Positions 17,130 to 31,560 of a DNA stretch of 64,000 bases are shown here, piece after piece; position 1 is the stretch's first letter; every line of letters begins with the position of its first letter. Below the pieces are notes generated by a model. That model was not told where the DNA came from, ran no database searches, and saw nothing but the letters and a program-made list of their open reading frames with translations. The stretch lies in the NCBI RefSeq assembly GCF_010894405.1, contig NZ_JAAIYA010000002.1, forward strand, positions 434,001 through 498,000, written 5' to 3'. The translations under genes and the position numbers were made by a program. Origin of the DNA: Pyxidicoccus caerfyrddinensis. Its GTDB lineage: Bacteria > Myxococcota > Myxococcia > Myxococcales > Myxococcaceae.

Positions 17130-18917
17130 GCCCTCCCGTGCGCCCCTCCGCCTCCGGCCTCCCGGTGGCCGAGCCGGCTCCTTCCGACAGACGGCCGCTG
17201 CTGTCCTCCGTGGCCCCGACGCCGGAGGCGCCCCGGGAGCTGACGGCGCGTGCGCTGGGCATGGGGCTGCTCATCGGCGGGCTGCTGGCCGTCACCAACG
17301 TGTACATGGGGCTGAAGACGGGCTGGTGGGAGAGTGGCTCCGTCACCGCCGCGGTGCTGGGCTTCAGCGCGCTGGCGACGGTGTCGCGGCGGCGGGGCTC
17401 GCCGTACACGCCGCTGGAGAACAACGTCACCCAGACGGCCGCGTCCGCGGTGGGCGCCATGCCGGCGGCGGCGGGCCTCCTGGGCGCGCTGCCCGCGCTG
17501 AGCCTGCTGGGCCTGTCCGTGCCCGGCTGGGGCGTGGTGGCCTGGAGCGTGGCGCTGGGCGCGCTGGGCGTGCTGGCCGCGCACGTGCTGCGGCGCAGGC
17601 TGGTGGTGGAGGAGGCGCTGCCCTTTCCCACCGGCGCCGCCACCGCGGAGCTCATCACCGCCATGCACGCGCCCACCCAACCCGAGGTCCGCACCGGGCA
17701 TCGCGGGTGGGTGCTGGCGGCGGTGGCCGGCGTGTCCGTGGCCATCACCGCGCTGCGGGACGCCTTCAAGGTGCTGCCGGGGATGACGGCGATGCCGGGC
17801 TCGCTGGGCAGTGTGCCGGCGGCGTCGCTGACGTGGGGCATCGGCTGGAGCCCGATGCTGCTGGCGATTGGGATGATGACGGGCCTGCGCCTGGGGCTGA
17901 GCATGCTGGCCGGGGCGGTGGTGGGGTGGGGCGTGCTCGCGCCGTGGCTGGAGGGCTCGGGCGTGCTGAAGGCCGCGGGCTACGAGGGCGGTCTCGACAC
18001 GTGGCTGACGTGGCCGGGCGTGGGGCTGCTGGTGGGCTCGGCGATGGCGGCGCTGGGCGTGCAGGCGCGCGACTTCCTCAAGGCCGCGAAGGACGTGGGC
18101 TCGCTGGGGCGCGCGGACGCGCTGCCGCGCTGGGCCCTGGGCGTGGGGCTGGCGGCGTGCGCGCTGGCGGTGGGACTGGGCGCCTTCGTCTTCGGCCTGA
18201 GCGTGCCGTACATGCTGCTGGCGCTCGTGCTGGTGCTGCCGCTGTGCGCGGTGTGCGCGCGCGGCGCGGGACAGACGGACGTGTCTCCGGTGTCGCAGAT
18301 GGGCCAGATTACGCAGGTGGTGTTCGGCGCGCTGCTGCCCGGGGCGATGGCGCCCAACGTGACGTCGGGCGCGGTGACGTCGGGTGCGGCGGCGCAGACG
18401 GGCGTCAGCATGTGGTCCCTCAAGTCGGGGCACCTGCTGGGGGCCACGCCACGCAGGCAGCTCGTGGCGCAGCTGATGGGCGTGCTCGCGGGCTCGCTGG
18501 TGGCGGTGCCGGCCTACCTGCTGCTGGTGAAGGCGTATGGGCTGGGCTCGCAGGCCCTGCCGGCGCCCTTTGCCACCCAGTTCCGCGCGGTGGCGGAGCT
18601 GGCCGTGCGCGGACTGGACGGTCTGCCCCCGCACGCGGGGCTGGCGGGAGGCGTGGCGGCAGTGGTGGGCGCGGCGCTGACGCTGGCGGCGAAGAGCCGG
18701 GCGGCGAAGTGGCTGCCGCTGCCGCTGGCCATGGGCATCGGCTTCATCCTCCCGGCCTTCTACGCGGTGTCCATCTGCCTGGGGGCGGTGGGCATGGCGC
18801 TGGCCCGCAGGCGCTGGCCGGACGCGACGGACCGGAACGTGGCCCCGCTGGGCGCGGGCGCGATTGCCGGTGAGTCACTGACGGGAGTGCTCATCGCCGC
18901 GCTGATGGCGCTGGGGC

Positions 18918-18934
<17 letters not shown>
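17126..18934 (+). CDS. OPT-family oligopeptide/metal-chelate transporter
   Basis: 602 residues with about 14-16 hydrophobic segments, typical of the oligopeptide transporter (OPT) superfamily, which imports peptides or metal-siderophore complexes by proton symport. The family signature is near the N-terminus (TNVYMGLKTGWWESGS and LENNVTQTAASAVG). A later block is also present (GAMAPNVTSGAVTSGAA...HLLGATPRRQ). The ATG overlaps the stop of the hybrid histidine kinase, so expression is tied to that sensor. The 3' end overlaps the opposing kinase gene by 17 bases. Substrate not predictable. Confidence 0.88.
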
Positions 18935-22949
<4,015 letters not shown>

Positions 22950-23089
22950 TCTACGTCAGGTGCCATGCCGTTTCAGAATCGGGCGGACGGACGCGGGGTG
23001 ACCCGGTGGGTCGTCCGCCACCACCACGCCCCCGGGCCTGGAAACCCTTCCCGTTTGTGCGGGGTTTGGCCCGGGGCGCGAAGGGTGCT

Positions 23090-24601
23090 TCAGCGCTCCG
23101 GCACTTCCACCGCGCGCAGCAGGGCGGTGTCGGAGTTGGGGGCACGCACGCGCAACAGCAGCGCCGCGCCGGGCTTCGCGGAGGCGAAGGACTGCACGAC
23201 CTCCGCCGCGCTGGAGACCTTCTGGTCGCCCACCTGCGCGAGCACCATGCCGGGCACCAGGCCGCCCTTCTCCGCGGGGCTGCCGGGCTCCACCGCCATG
23301 ATTTGCGGGCCGTTCTCCGTGTCCCGCAGCTGCACGCCGATGCGCTGGCGCTGGGACGCGGTGCCGTTGCGCGGCGCCACCTCCTCCTCGCCCTCCATGG
23401 CCGGACGCGTGCCCAGCGTCACCTCCAGCGTCTGCGGCTTGCCCTCACGCAACAGCTCCACCTTCACCTTGCTGTCGGGCTTGAGCTGGGCCACCGCGCG
23501 GGTGAGGGCGCCCGCCGAGTCCACCGGCTTGCCCTCCACGGAGGTGATGATGTCCTCCTCGCGCAGGCCGCCGCGGGCGCCCGGGCTGCCGCGGTTGACG
23601 CCGGCCACCACCGCGCCCTTCGTCGCCTGCACGCCCAGCGCCTTCGCGATGTCCGGCGTGAGGTCCTGCACGGACAGGCCCAGCCAGCCGCGCCGCACCG
23701 CGCCCGTCTCCTGGAGCTGCGACAGGAGGTTGCGGATGAGGTTGCTGGGCACCGCGAAGCCGATGCCGGTGGCGCCGCCGATGATGGCCGTGTTCATGCC
23801 CACCACCTCGCCCTTCATGTTGAAGAGCGGCCCGCCGGAGTTGCCGGGGTTGATGGCGGCGTCCGTCTGGAGGAAGTCGTCATACGGCCCCGCGTGGATG
23901 TCGCGCGCCCGGGCGGAGAGGATGCCGGCGCTCACGCTGGAGGCGAGGCCGAACGGGTTGCCGATGGCCATCACCGCGTCGCCCACGCGCAGCGCGTCCG
24001 AGTCACCCAGCGGCACGGAGGGCAGGTTGCCCGGCGCGCCCTTGAGCTTGATGAGCGCAATGTCGGTGAGCGGGTCCCTCCCGAGCACTTCGGCATCAAA
24101 GGCGCGGCCGTCATCCAGCTTCACGCGCACCACGTCCGCGTCCTCCACCACGTGGTTGTTGGTGAGGACGATGCCGCCCGCGTCGATGATGAAGCCGGAG
24201 CCCGCGCCCTGGCGCGCCGGCGTCTGGCCCTCGAAGCCACCCATGCCGGGCGGCAGGCCGAAGCGCTCCGCCATGCCCGGCGGCAGGCCCTGCATGCCGG
24301 ACACGCGGCGGGGCCGCGCCGTCACCTCCACATTGACGACCGCGCCCTTCACCGCGTCTACCAGCGGCGCCAGCGAGGTGAGCGTGCCCGGCGCGCCGGA
24401 TGCCGCAGGGCTGTAGAGCGCCTGCTGCACAGGCACGTTGGGCGAGGCAGCGGGCGTGGCGGACGCCTTCGCGGAGAGGGCGGCCGTGGGGGCCGCGGCG
24501 TTGGCGGTGCCCAGGGCCTGGCCGCAGGCCGCGCCGAACGTCGCGGCGGGAAGCAGGGCCAGGGCACCGAGGAGGCGGCGAGTAGGGAGCGAGCAGGGCA
24601 T
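23090..24601 (-). CDS. htrA: Periplasmic Deg/HtrA serine protease with two PDZ domains
   Basis: 503 residues, the usual length for DegP/DegQ proteases that degrade misfolded envelope proteins. An N-terminal export signal (LLGALALLPAATFGAACG) could also be a weak lipobox. The catalytic triad is His150 (TNNHVV), Asp180 (LTDIALIK) and Ser255 (NPGNSGGPL). PDZ1 spans about 305-395 (RRGWLGLSVQDLT) and PDZ2 about 410-495 (QRIGVQLRD). A candidate sigma54 promoter lies at 24781-24796, and the GGGGCA/TGCCCC palindromes lie further upstream, shared with the divergent receiver gene. I infer induction by envelope stress. Confidence 0.93.
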   Translation of the reverse strand: MPCSLPTRRLLGALALLPAATFGAACGQALGTANAAAPTAALSAKASATPAASPNVPVQQALYSPAASGAPGTLTSLAPLVDAVKGAVVNVEVTARPRRVSGMQGLPPGMAERFGLPPGMGGFEGQTPARQGAGSGFIIDAGGIVLTNNHVVEDADVVRVKLDDGRAFDAEVLGRDPLTDIALIKLKGAPGNLPSVPLGDSDALRVGDAVMAIGNPFGLASSVSAGILSARARDIHAGPYDDFLQTDAAINPGNSGGPLFNMKGEVVGMNTAIIGGATGIGFAVPSNLIRNLLSQLQETGAVRRGWLGLSVQDLTPDIAKALGVQATKGAVVAGVNRGSPGARGGLREEDIITSVEGKPVDSAGALTRAVAQLKPDSKVKVELLREGKPQTLEVTLGTRPAMEGEEEVAPRNGTASQRQRIGVQLRDTENGPQIMAVEPGSPAEKGGLVPGMVLAQVGDQKVSSAAEVVQSFASAKPGAALLLRVRAPNSDTALLRAVEVPER

Positions 24602-24780
24602 CGTTCGTTCTCCATGTGGGCCGGAGGGAGTCCGGCCGGGAAGGGGTGGAAATCTCGGTCCGGGCGCGGGGTGGACGCGATGACCGCGCGCGCGGCGTCC
24701 CCCGACTCCTCGCGCGCAGTCATTGGTGCCTGGGGGCCCATCATGCGAGTCCCCACGCCCGAACCGATGCCGCGAGTCAT

Positions 24781-24796
24781 TGCAGGCCCCGGGCCA
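24781..24796 (-). promoter_or_regulatory. Candidate sigma54 promoter for htrA
   Basis: Reading on the minus strand, TGGCCCGGGGCCTGCA has the invariant GG and GC dinucleotides at the correct -24/-12 spacing, with two departures from the consensus TGGCACG-N4-TTGCW. It points toward htrA, with a predicted 5' leader of about 170 bases. It is weaker than the two other sigma54 sites in the window. Confidence 0.45.
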
Positions 24797-24862
24797 ATCG
24801 CAGACAGGCCGTGTCTTCCTCTAGAGGCGCGGCGGCGAGGACCTCATGGGGCGGAATGGGGC

Positions 24863-24887
24863 GGGGCAAAGTGCCCCGGTCGGGGCA
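24863..24887. promoter_or_regulatory. Palindromic enhancer-type site between htrA and the receiver gene
   Basis: GGGGCA (24863-24868), AAG, TGCCCC (24872-24877), GGTC, GGGGCA (24882-24887), with another TGCCCC half-site at 24905-24910. It lies about 60 bases upstream of the -24 element of the receiver promoter and about 75-90 bases from that of htrA. This is the usual place for a bacterial enhancer-binding-protein site. The same GGGGCA-N3-TGCCCC...GGGGCA arrangement recurs at 33506-33534. Confidence 0.65.
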
Positions 24888-24928
24888 TTTCTCCGCGGGC
24901 AACGTGCCCCGCTCCGAGGAAGCGGGCG

Positions 24929-24944
24929 TGGCATGGCGAATGCT
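24929..24944 (+). promoter_or_regulatory. Sigma54 promoter of the receiver-domain gene
   Basis: TGGCATGGCGAATGCT matches TGGCACG-N4-TTGCW at 14 of the 16 positions including spacers, with GG and GC exactly spaced. The predicted transcript starts near 24955, about 30 bases before the ATG at 24988, which has its own AAGGAG ribosome site. Confidence 0.7.
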
Positions 24945-24987
24945 CTGTCTGGCAGGCCCACCACGAATTCCCAAGGAGCTGACATTG

Positions 24988-25461
24988 ATGATGGGGCCGG
25001 AAGACAACGTGAATGAGCCGGTGGCGCCGCGACAGCGGCCTGGCGCGACTCGGGAGTGGGCGGACGGACGCGGGGCGCCGCGCATCCTGGTGGCGGAGGA
25101 CCAGGCGGAGATGCGCGTGCTGCTGCGGCGGGCGCTGACGCGCCGGGGCTATGAGGTGGTGGACGCGCCGGACGGGCCGCACCTGGTGCAGGCCATCGTG
25201 GACGGCCTGCTGGCGCCGCAGACGCTGGTGCCGGACCTCATCGTCACCGACGTGCGCATGCCCGGCTACTCCGGCCTGGAGGTGCTCGCCCGGCTGAGGC
25301 GCGAGGGGTGGACCACGCCGGTCATCCTCATCACCGCCTTTGGCGACGCGCAGCTCCATGAGGAGGCGAAGCAGCTGGGCGCGGCGTGCGTGCTCAACAA
25401 GCCCTTCGCCATGGAGGACCTCTGCGCCGCGGTGGAGGCGCTCGTTCCCCTGGAGCGCTGA
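24988..25461 (+). CDS. Single-domain response regulator
   Basis: 157 residues: a ~30-residue charged, Pro-containing extension, then one receiver domain and no output domain. Key residues are Glu37/Asp38 (acidic pocket), phospho-acceptor Asp88 (LIVTDVRMPG), Thr116 (LITAFGD) and Lys138 (LNKPF), so it can probably be phosphorylated. The start is set by AAGGAG nine bases before the ATG; an adjacent second ATG is less well spaced. It has a sigma54 promoter and upstream palindromes, and lies divergent from htrA. I infer that it acts as a phosphate sink or protein-interaction switch in the envelope response. Confidence 0.88.
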   Translation: MMGPEDNVNEPVAPRQRPGATREWADGRGAPRILVAEDQAEMRVLLRRALTRRGYEVVDAPDGPHLVQAIVDGLLAPQTLVPDLIVTDVRMPGYSGLEVLARLRREGWTTPVILITAFGDAQLHEEAKQLGAACVLNKPFAMEDLCAAVEALVPLER

Positions 25462-25506
25462 GTCACTGGTCAACGCGGCCGGTGCCGCGCGATAAGGTGC
25501 GCACCC

Positions 25507-26319
25507 ATGAAGCCCTCCCTGCGGAAGTCCTCCTGGCTGTTGCCGCTGTGCGCGCTGAGCGCGACATGCACGCCCGCCCACCGGCCCGTGTCGGAAGGCA
25601 CGCAGGCGCAGGTGCCCCAGCGGCGAGTGGCGCGCATTGTCCGCGAGTATCCGCACTCCACGGACGCCTTCACCCAGGGGCTCGTGTTCCACCAGGGCCA
25701 GCTCTTCGAGAGCACCGGCCACGAGGGCACGCTGCGCCAGCTCTCCTTCGACTCCGCCGAGCCGGTGTGGATGGAGGAGCTGGGCGACATCTTCACGGAG
25801 GGCCTGGCCAGCGACGGCGAGCGCCTCTACCAGCTCACGTGGACGGAGGGGCTCCTCTTCACGTGGAGCGGCATGCCCCCCAGCCGCGAGCGCACCACGC
25901 GCTACGAGGGCGACGGCTGGGGCCTGTGCTACTGGGAGGGGAAGCTGGTGCGCAGTGACGGCAGCTCCACGCTGACCTTCCACGCGCTCGACGACTTCCG
26001 CCCGCTGGGCACCGTGGAGGTGACGCTGCAGGGCCAGCCCGTGGACCAGCTCAACGAGCTGGAGTGCGCCAACGGCGTCATCTACGCCAATGTCTGGCAC
26101 ACCTCGGACGTGCTCGAAATCGACCCGCACACCGGCAACGTGGTGGCCGTCATCGACGCGTCTGAATTGACGCGCGCGGTGGCGCCACAGCTGCGCAGCA
26201 ACGAGGCGGTGCTCAATGGCATCGCCGTGGAGCCGGGCACGGGCCGCATGTTCATGACGGGCAAGCTGTGGCCGAAGCTCTTCGAGGTGCGCCTGGAGCC
26301 CGCGCCGGGCGAGAACTAG
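25507..26319 (+). CDS. Glutaminyl-peptide cyclotransferase (glutamine cyclotransferase family)
   Basis: 270 residues of the five-bladed beta-propeller glutaminyl cyclase family, which converts N-terminal Gln to pyroglutamate. The hallmark is PHSTDAFTQGLVF near residues 50-62. Later propeller motifs are LNELECANGVIYANVW and LNGIAVEPGTGRMFMTGKLW. The N-terminus (SSWLLPLCALSATC) looks like an export signal with a Cys at the right place for lipidation, so it probably acts in the envelope. It lies 45 bases downstream of the receiver gene on the same strand, so it may belong to that sigma54-driven unit. Modification of exported proteins fits the context. Confidence 0.85.
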   Translation: MKPSLRKSSWLLPLCALSATCTPAHRPVSEGTQAQVPQRRVARIVREYPHSTDAFTQGLVFHQGQLFESTGHEGTLRQLSFDSAEPVWMEELGDIFTEGLASDGERLYQLTWTEGLLFTWSGMPPSRERTTRYEGDGWGLCYWEGKLVRSDGSSTLTFHALDDFRPLGTVEVTLQGQPVDQLNELECANGVIYANVWHTSDVLEIDPHTGNVVAVIDASELTRAVAPQLRSNEAVLNGIAVEPGTGRMFMTGKLWPKLFEVRLEPAPGEN

Positions 26320-26403
26320 GCGCCGCCGCGAGGAGCCCCTGCCTGGCTGGCAGTGCCCGCCGGGCGTGGCATGCGCATGCTGGTGGGAGGGGAGGGCTTC
26401 TGC

Positions 26404-28953
26404 ATGGACAGGCTGCGGCGCGTGGCCCTCGCCCTGCTGCCCCTGGTGCTGCTGGGCGTGGCGGCCTGGGTGCTGCACCGCGAGCTGGCGACGCTGCGTG
26501 GCGGGGAGGTGAAGGCGGGCCTGGCGGCCATTCCCCCGGGCCGCGTCCTGCTGGCGCTGCTCGTCACCGGCGCGAACTACCTCGCGCTGACGCTGTATGA
26601 CGTGCTGTCGCTGCGGCACGTCGGCCGGAAGCTGCCGTACCGGCACGTGGGCTTCACGTCCTTCATCGGCTACGCCTTCGGCCACAACGTGGGCATGTCG
26701 TTCTTCAGCGGCGGCTCGGTGCGCTACCGGCTCTACTCCGCCCACGGCCTGTCCGCGCTGGACGTCGCGCAGGTGGCCACCTTCAACGCGCTCACCTTCT
26801 GGTCGGGGCTGCTGGCGGTGGCGGGCACGGCGCTGGTGGCTGGCCGCGGGGCGTCGGCGCTGCTGTCCCTCCCACCGGGCGCGGCGCGAGCGCTGGGGCT
26901 GGGCATGCTGGGCCTGCTGCTGGTGTACCTCGGGGCCTGCGCGTGGGTGCGCCGCCCGCTGCGGGTGCGCGACGTGGAGGTGACGCTGCCCACGCCCGCG
27001 CTGGCGGTGGCCCAGCTCGCGGTGTCGTGCCTGGACTGGGCGCTGGCGGCGCTGGTGCTGTGGGTGCTGCTGCCCGAGGGCGCGGGCGTGTCGCTGCCGG
27101 GACTGGTGGCGCTCTTCGCGCTGGCGCAGCTGGCGGGCATCGCCAGCCAGGTGCCCGGAGGCCTGGGCGTGTTCGAGTCCATCATCCTCGCGGCGCTGTC
27201 ACCCGCCGTGCCGGCGCCCCTCGTGCTGGGCACGCTGCTCGTCTACCGCGTCGTCTACTACCTGCTGCCCTTCACCGTGGCGGTGCTGCTGCTGGCCCTC
27301 CACGAGGTGGGGCTGCACCGCGAGCGCCTGGGACGGGCGGCGCGCGTGACGCGGGACACCTTCGCGCCGGTGGTGCCGTGGATGGCGTCCGCGGCGGCCT
27401 TCATCGCGGGCGCGGTGCTGCTCTTCTCCGGCGCCACGCCCACGGTGCCCGAGCGACTGTCCTTCCTGAAGGACCTCGTCCCGCTGCCGCTGATGGAGGC
27501 GTCGCACCTGCTGGGCAGCCTGGCCGGCCTGGCGCTGCTGGTGCTGGCGCAGGGGCTCCAGCGCCGGCTGGACGGGGCCTACGTGCTGACCCAGGTGGCG
27601 CTGGTGGCGGGCGCGGTGTTCTCGCTCGTCAAGGGCGTGGACTACGAGGAGGCGGCGCTGCTCCTGGCGCTGGCCCTGGCGCTGGTGCCCTTCCGCGCGA
27701 TGTTCTACCGGCGCGCATCGCTGCTCGAGGACGCCTTCAGCCCGGGGTGGCTGCTGGCCACGGGGGTGGTGGTGGCCGCGTCGGTGGGACTGGGGCTGCT
27801 CGCGTACCGGCATGTGGCCTACAGCCACGCGCTGTGGTGGCAGTTCACCTTCGGCGGGGACGCGCCGCGCTTCATGCGGGCCACGGTGGGCGTGCTGGGC
27901 GCGGGGCTGCTGTTCGGCGTGGCCGCGCTGCTGAGGCCTGCTTCCGCGCGTCCCCGGCCTCCGGACGCGGCGGCGCTGGCGCGCGTGCGGCCACTGGTGT
28001 CGCACTCGCCGGAGTCCGCGGCGTACCTGGCGCTGGTGGGGGACAAGTCGCTGCTCTTCAACACCGGGGGCTCGGCCTTCCTCATGTACGGCGTGTCCGG
28101 GCGGAGCTGGGTGTCCATGGGGGACCCGGTGGGGCCGGAGGGCGAGGCCACGGAGCTGGCGTGGCACTTCCAGGCGCTGGCGGACCGGCACGAGGGCCGG
28201 GCCTGCTTCTACCAGGTGTGCGCGAAGACGCTGCCCCGCTACCTGGACCTGGGACTGTCGCTGCTGAAGCTGGGCGAGGAGGCCACGGTGCCCCTGGCGG
28301 ACTTCAGCCTGGAGGGCCCGGAGCGCAGGGGACTGCGCCATGCCGTGCACAAGCTGGAGCGCGAGGGCCTCACCTTCGAGGTGCTGCCGCGTGAGGCGGT
28401 GCCGGCGCTGCTGCCGGAGTTGAAGGCCATCTCCGACGCGTGGCTGGAGGAGAAGCACACGCGGGAGAAGGGCTTCAGCCTGGGCTACTTCTCGCCGCGC
28501 TACCTGGAGGAGGGGCCGGTGGCCGTGGTGCGCCGGGACGGAGTCCCGTGGGGATTCGCCAACGTGTGGGCGCCGGAGGTGAAGGACGAGCTGAGCCTGG
28601 ACCTGATGCGCTACCGACCGGGCAGTCCGCACGGGGTGATGGACTTCCTCTTCGTGTCGCTGATGCTGTGGGGACGGCGGCAGGGCTATGGCCGCTTCAA
28701 CCTGGGCATGGCGCCCTTCAGCGGCTTCGAGGCCCGGAGTCTGGCGCCGATGTGGAACCGGATGGGCGCGTTCCTCTTCCGGCACGGCGAGCACTTCTAC
28801 AACTTCCAGGGGCTGCGCCAGTACAAGGAGAAGTTCAAGCCGGAGTGGGCGCCCCGCTTCCTCGCATCGCCCGGAGGGCTGTCACTGCCCCGGGTGCTGG
28901 CCAACGTCTCCGCGCTGGTGTCGCGAGGGCTGGGCGGGGTGGTGGTGCGATGA
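26404..28953 (+). CDS. mprF: Bifunctional lysylphosphatidylglycerol flippase/synthetase
   Basis: 849 residues from the preferred ATG (GGGAGG about 10 bases before it); an upstream in-frame ATG would add 17 residues. The N-terminal half has about 13-14 membrane spans, typical of the MprF flippase. The C-terminal third is the soluble aminoacyl-transferase domain (DUF2156/GNAT-like), with LLFNTGGSAFLMYGVSG, SMGDPVGPEGEATELAW and the C-terminal GRFNLGMAPFSGF and FYNFQGLRQYKEKFKPEWAPR. MprF transfers Lys from Lys-tRNA to phosphatidylglycerol, lowering the negative surface charge and resisting cationic peptides. It overlaps the acvB gene by ATGA. Confidence 0.93.
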   Translation: MDRLRRVALALLPLVLLGVAAWVLHRELATLRGGEVKAGLAAIPPGRVLLALLVTGANYLALTLYDVLSLRHVGRKLPYRHVGFTSFIGYAFGHNVGMSFFSGGSVRYRLYSAHGLSALDVAQVATFNALTFWSGLLAVAGTALVAGRGASALLSLPPGAARALGLGMLGLLLVYLGACAWVRRPLRVRDVEVTLPTPALAVAQLAVSCLDWALAALVLWVLLPEGAGVSLPGLVALFALAQLAGIASQVPGGLGVFESIILAALSPAVPAPLVLGTLLVYRVVYYLLPFTVAVLLLALHEVGLHRERLGRAARVTRDTFAPVVPWMASAAAFIAGAVLLFSGATPTVPERLSFLKDLVPLPLMEASHLLGSLAGLALLVLAQGLQRRLDGAYVLTQVALVAGAVFSLVKGVDYEEAALLLALALALVPFRAMFYRRASLLEDAFSPGWLLATGVVVAASVGLGLLAYRHVAYSHALWWQFTFGGDAPRFMRATVGVLGAGLLFGVAALLRPASARPRPPDAAALARVRPLVSHSPESAAYLALVGDKSLLFNTGGSAFLMYGVSGRSWVSMGDPVGPEGEATELAWHFQALADRHEGRACFYQVCAKTLPRYLDLGLSLLKLGEEATVPLADFSLEGPERRGLRHAVHKLEREGLTFEVLPREAVPALLPELKAISDAWLEEKHTREKGFSLGYFSPRYLEEGPVAVVRRDGVPWGFANVWAPEVKDELSLDLMRYRPGSPHGVMDFLFVSLMLWGRRQGYGRFNLGMAPFSGFEARSLAPMWNRMGAFLFRHGEHFYNFQGLRQYKEKFKPEWAPRFLASPGGLSLPRVLANVSALVSRGLGGVVVR

Positions 28954-30191
28954 GACGCAGGGGACTCGTGGCGCTGGGGCTGTGGGTGCTCACGTGCGCC
29001 GCGGTGCCGTTGGATGCGGGCGCGGAGACCGCGCGCTTCGGTCGGCTGGGCACGGTGGTGGTGACACGCCCCAGGGCCCCGCCCTCGTCGGTGGCGCTGC
29101 TGCTGTCGGACGCGCCGCCAGGGAGCGGGCGCGGCGCGGAGCTGGCGTCGGCGCTGGCGGAGCACGGCGCGCTGGTGCTGGGCGTGGACGCGCGGGCGTA
29201 CTTGCGCGCGCTGGAGCGCGAGTCCGGCTGTGCATACCCGGCGGGCGACCTGGAGGCACTGAGCCAGGGCTTCCAGCAACACGCGGGCCTGCCCGAGTAC
29301 CTCCACCCGACGCTCGTAGGCGTGGGAGCCGGCGCGGAGTTGGCGGATGCAACGCTGGCCCAGGCTCCCGCTGGGACGTTCACCGGCGCGGTGGGCATGG
29401 ACGTGCACCCGGCGAAGTCCCTGCCGGTCACCTTCTGCGCCGGGCCTGGGCGCGAGCACGGGAGCACCTCGGGCCAGCAGTTGGTGCCGGCGCGCACCCT
29501 GACTCAATTGCTGTCCGCCTATGACGCGGCCTCCGTGCCCGCGCCTCTGCCTCCCACGGCCTCGGATGCGGTGAAGGACCTGCCGCTGGTGGAGGTGCCC
29601 GCAAAGACGCAGGGCAGTGACACGCTGGCGTTCCTCGTCACGGGCGACGGTGGCATGGCGGCGCTGGACCGGGCCCTGGCCACTTCCTTCTCGGACGCGG
29701 GCATTCCCGTGGTGGCGCTCGACTCGCTTCGCTACTTCTGGAAGCGGCGCACGCCGGAGGAGACAGCGTCGGACGTGGCGCGCGCGCTGCGGCACTACCT
29801 GCCCGAGTGGGGCCGGCAGCGTGTGCTGCTGGTGGGGTACTCGCGCGGCGCGGACCTCGTACCGGCCATCGCGGCCCGCCTGCCGCCGGAGCTGCGCGAG
29901 CGGCTGCGACTGGTGGCCCTCATCGCTCCAGGACAAGAGGCGGAGTTCGAGGTGCACGTCACCGACCTCTTCGGCATCGGCAAGCACCCCAGCCTTCCCG
30001 TCCTCCCCGACGTGGAGGCGCTCGGCGACACGCCCCTGCTGTGCATCTACGGCGCGAAGGAGGCTTCGGAGAGCCTGTGCCCGAAGCTGGCTCCCATGCC
30101 CGGCCGGCGCGTGGTGGCACGAAAGGGCGGCCACCACTTCGACGGGGACTTCGAGGCCCTCGCGCGACTCGTCCTCCAGTCGCTCCCCTGA
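28950..30191 (+). CDS. acvB: AcvB/VirJ-family periplasmic lysyl-phosphatidylglycerol hydrolase
   Basis: 413 residues with a signal peptide (LVALGLWVLTCAAVPLDAGA). The C-terminal part has the AcvB/VirJ alpha/beta-hydrolase features: VTGDGGMAALDRALA, DSLRYFWKRRTPEE, nucleophile elbow LLVGYSRGADLVP and the late His in GGHHFDGDF. In Agrobacterium and Rhizobium relatives, AcvB/AtvA removes the lysyl group from lysyl-phosphatidylglycerol and is encoded with lpiA/mprF. Here the ATG overlaps the mprF stop, reproducing that operon. It converges with the NtrC-type regulator gene with one base between the stops. An expected second enzyme of the pathway is thus present. Confidence 0.88.
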   Translation: MRRRGLVALGLWVLTCAAVPLDAGAETARFGRLGTVVVTRPRAPPSSVALLLSDAPPGSGRGAELASALAEHGALVLGVDARAYLRALERESGCAYPAGDLEALSQGFQQHAGLPEYLHPTLVGVGAGAELADATLAQAPAGTFTGAVGMDVHPAKSLPVTFCAGPGREHGSTSGQQLVPARTLTQLLSAYDAASVPAPLPPTASDAVKDLPLVEVPAKTQGSDTLAFLVTGDGGMAALDRALATSFSDAGIPVVALDSLRYFWKRRTPEETASDVARALRHYLPEWGRQRVLLVGYSRGADLVPAIAARLPPELRERLRLVALIAPGQEAEFEVHVTDLFGIGKHPSLPVLPDVEALGDTPLLCIYGAKEASESLCPKLAPMPGRRVVARKGGHHFDGDFEALARLVLQSLP

Positions 30192-30192
30192 C

Positions 30193-31559
<1,367 letters not shown>

Positions 31560-31560
<1 letters not shown>

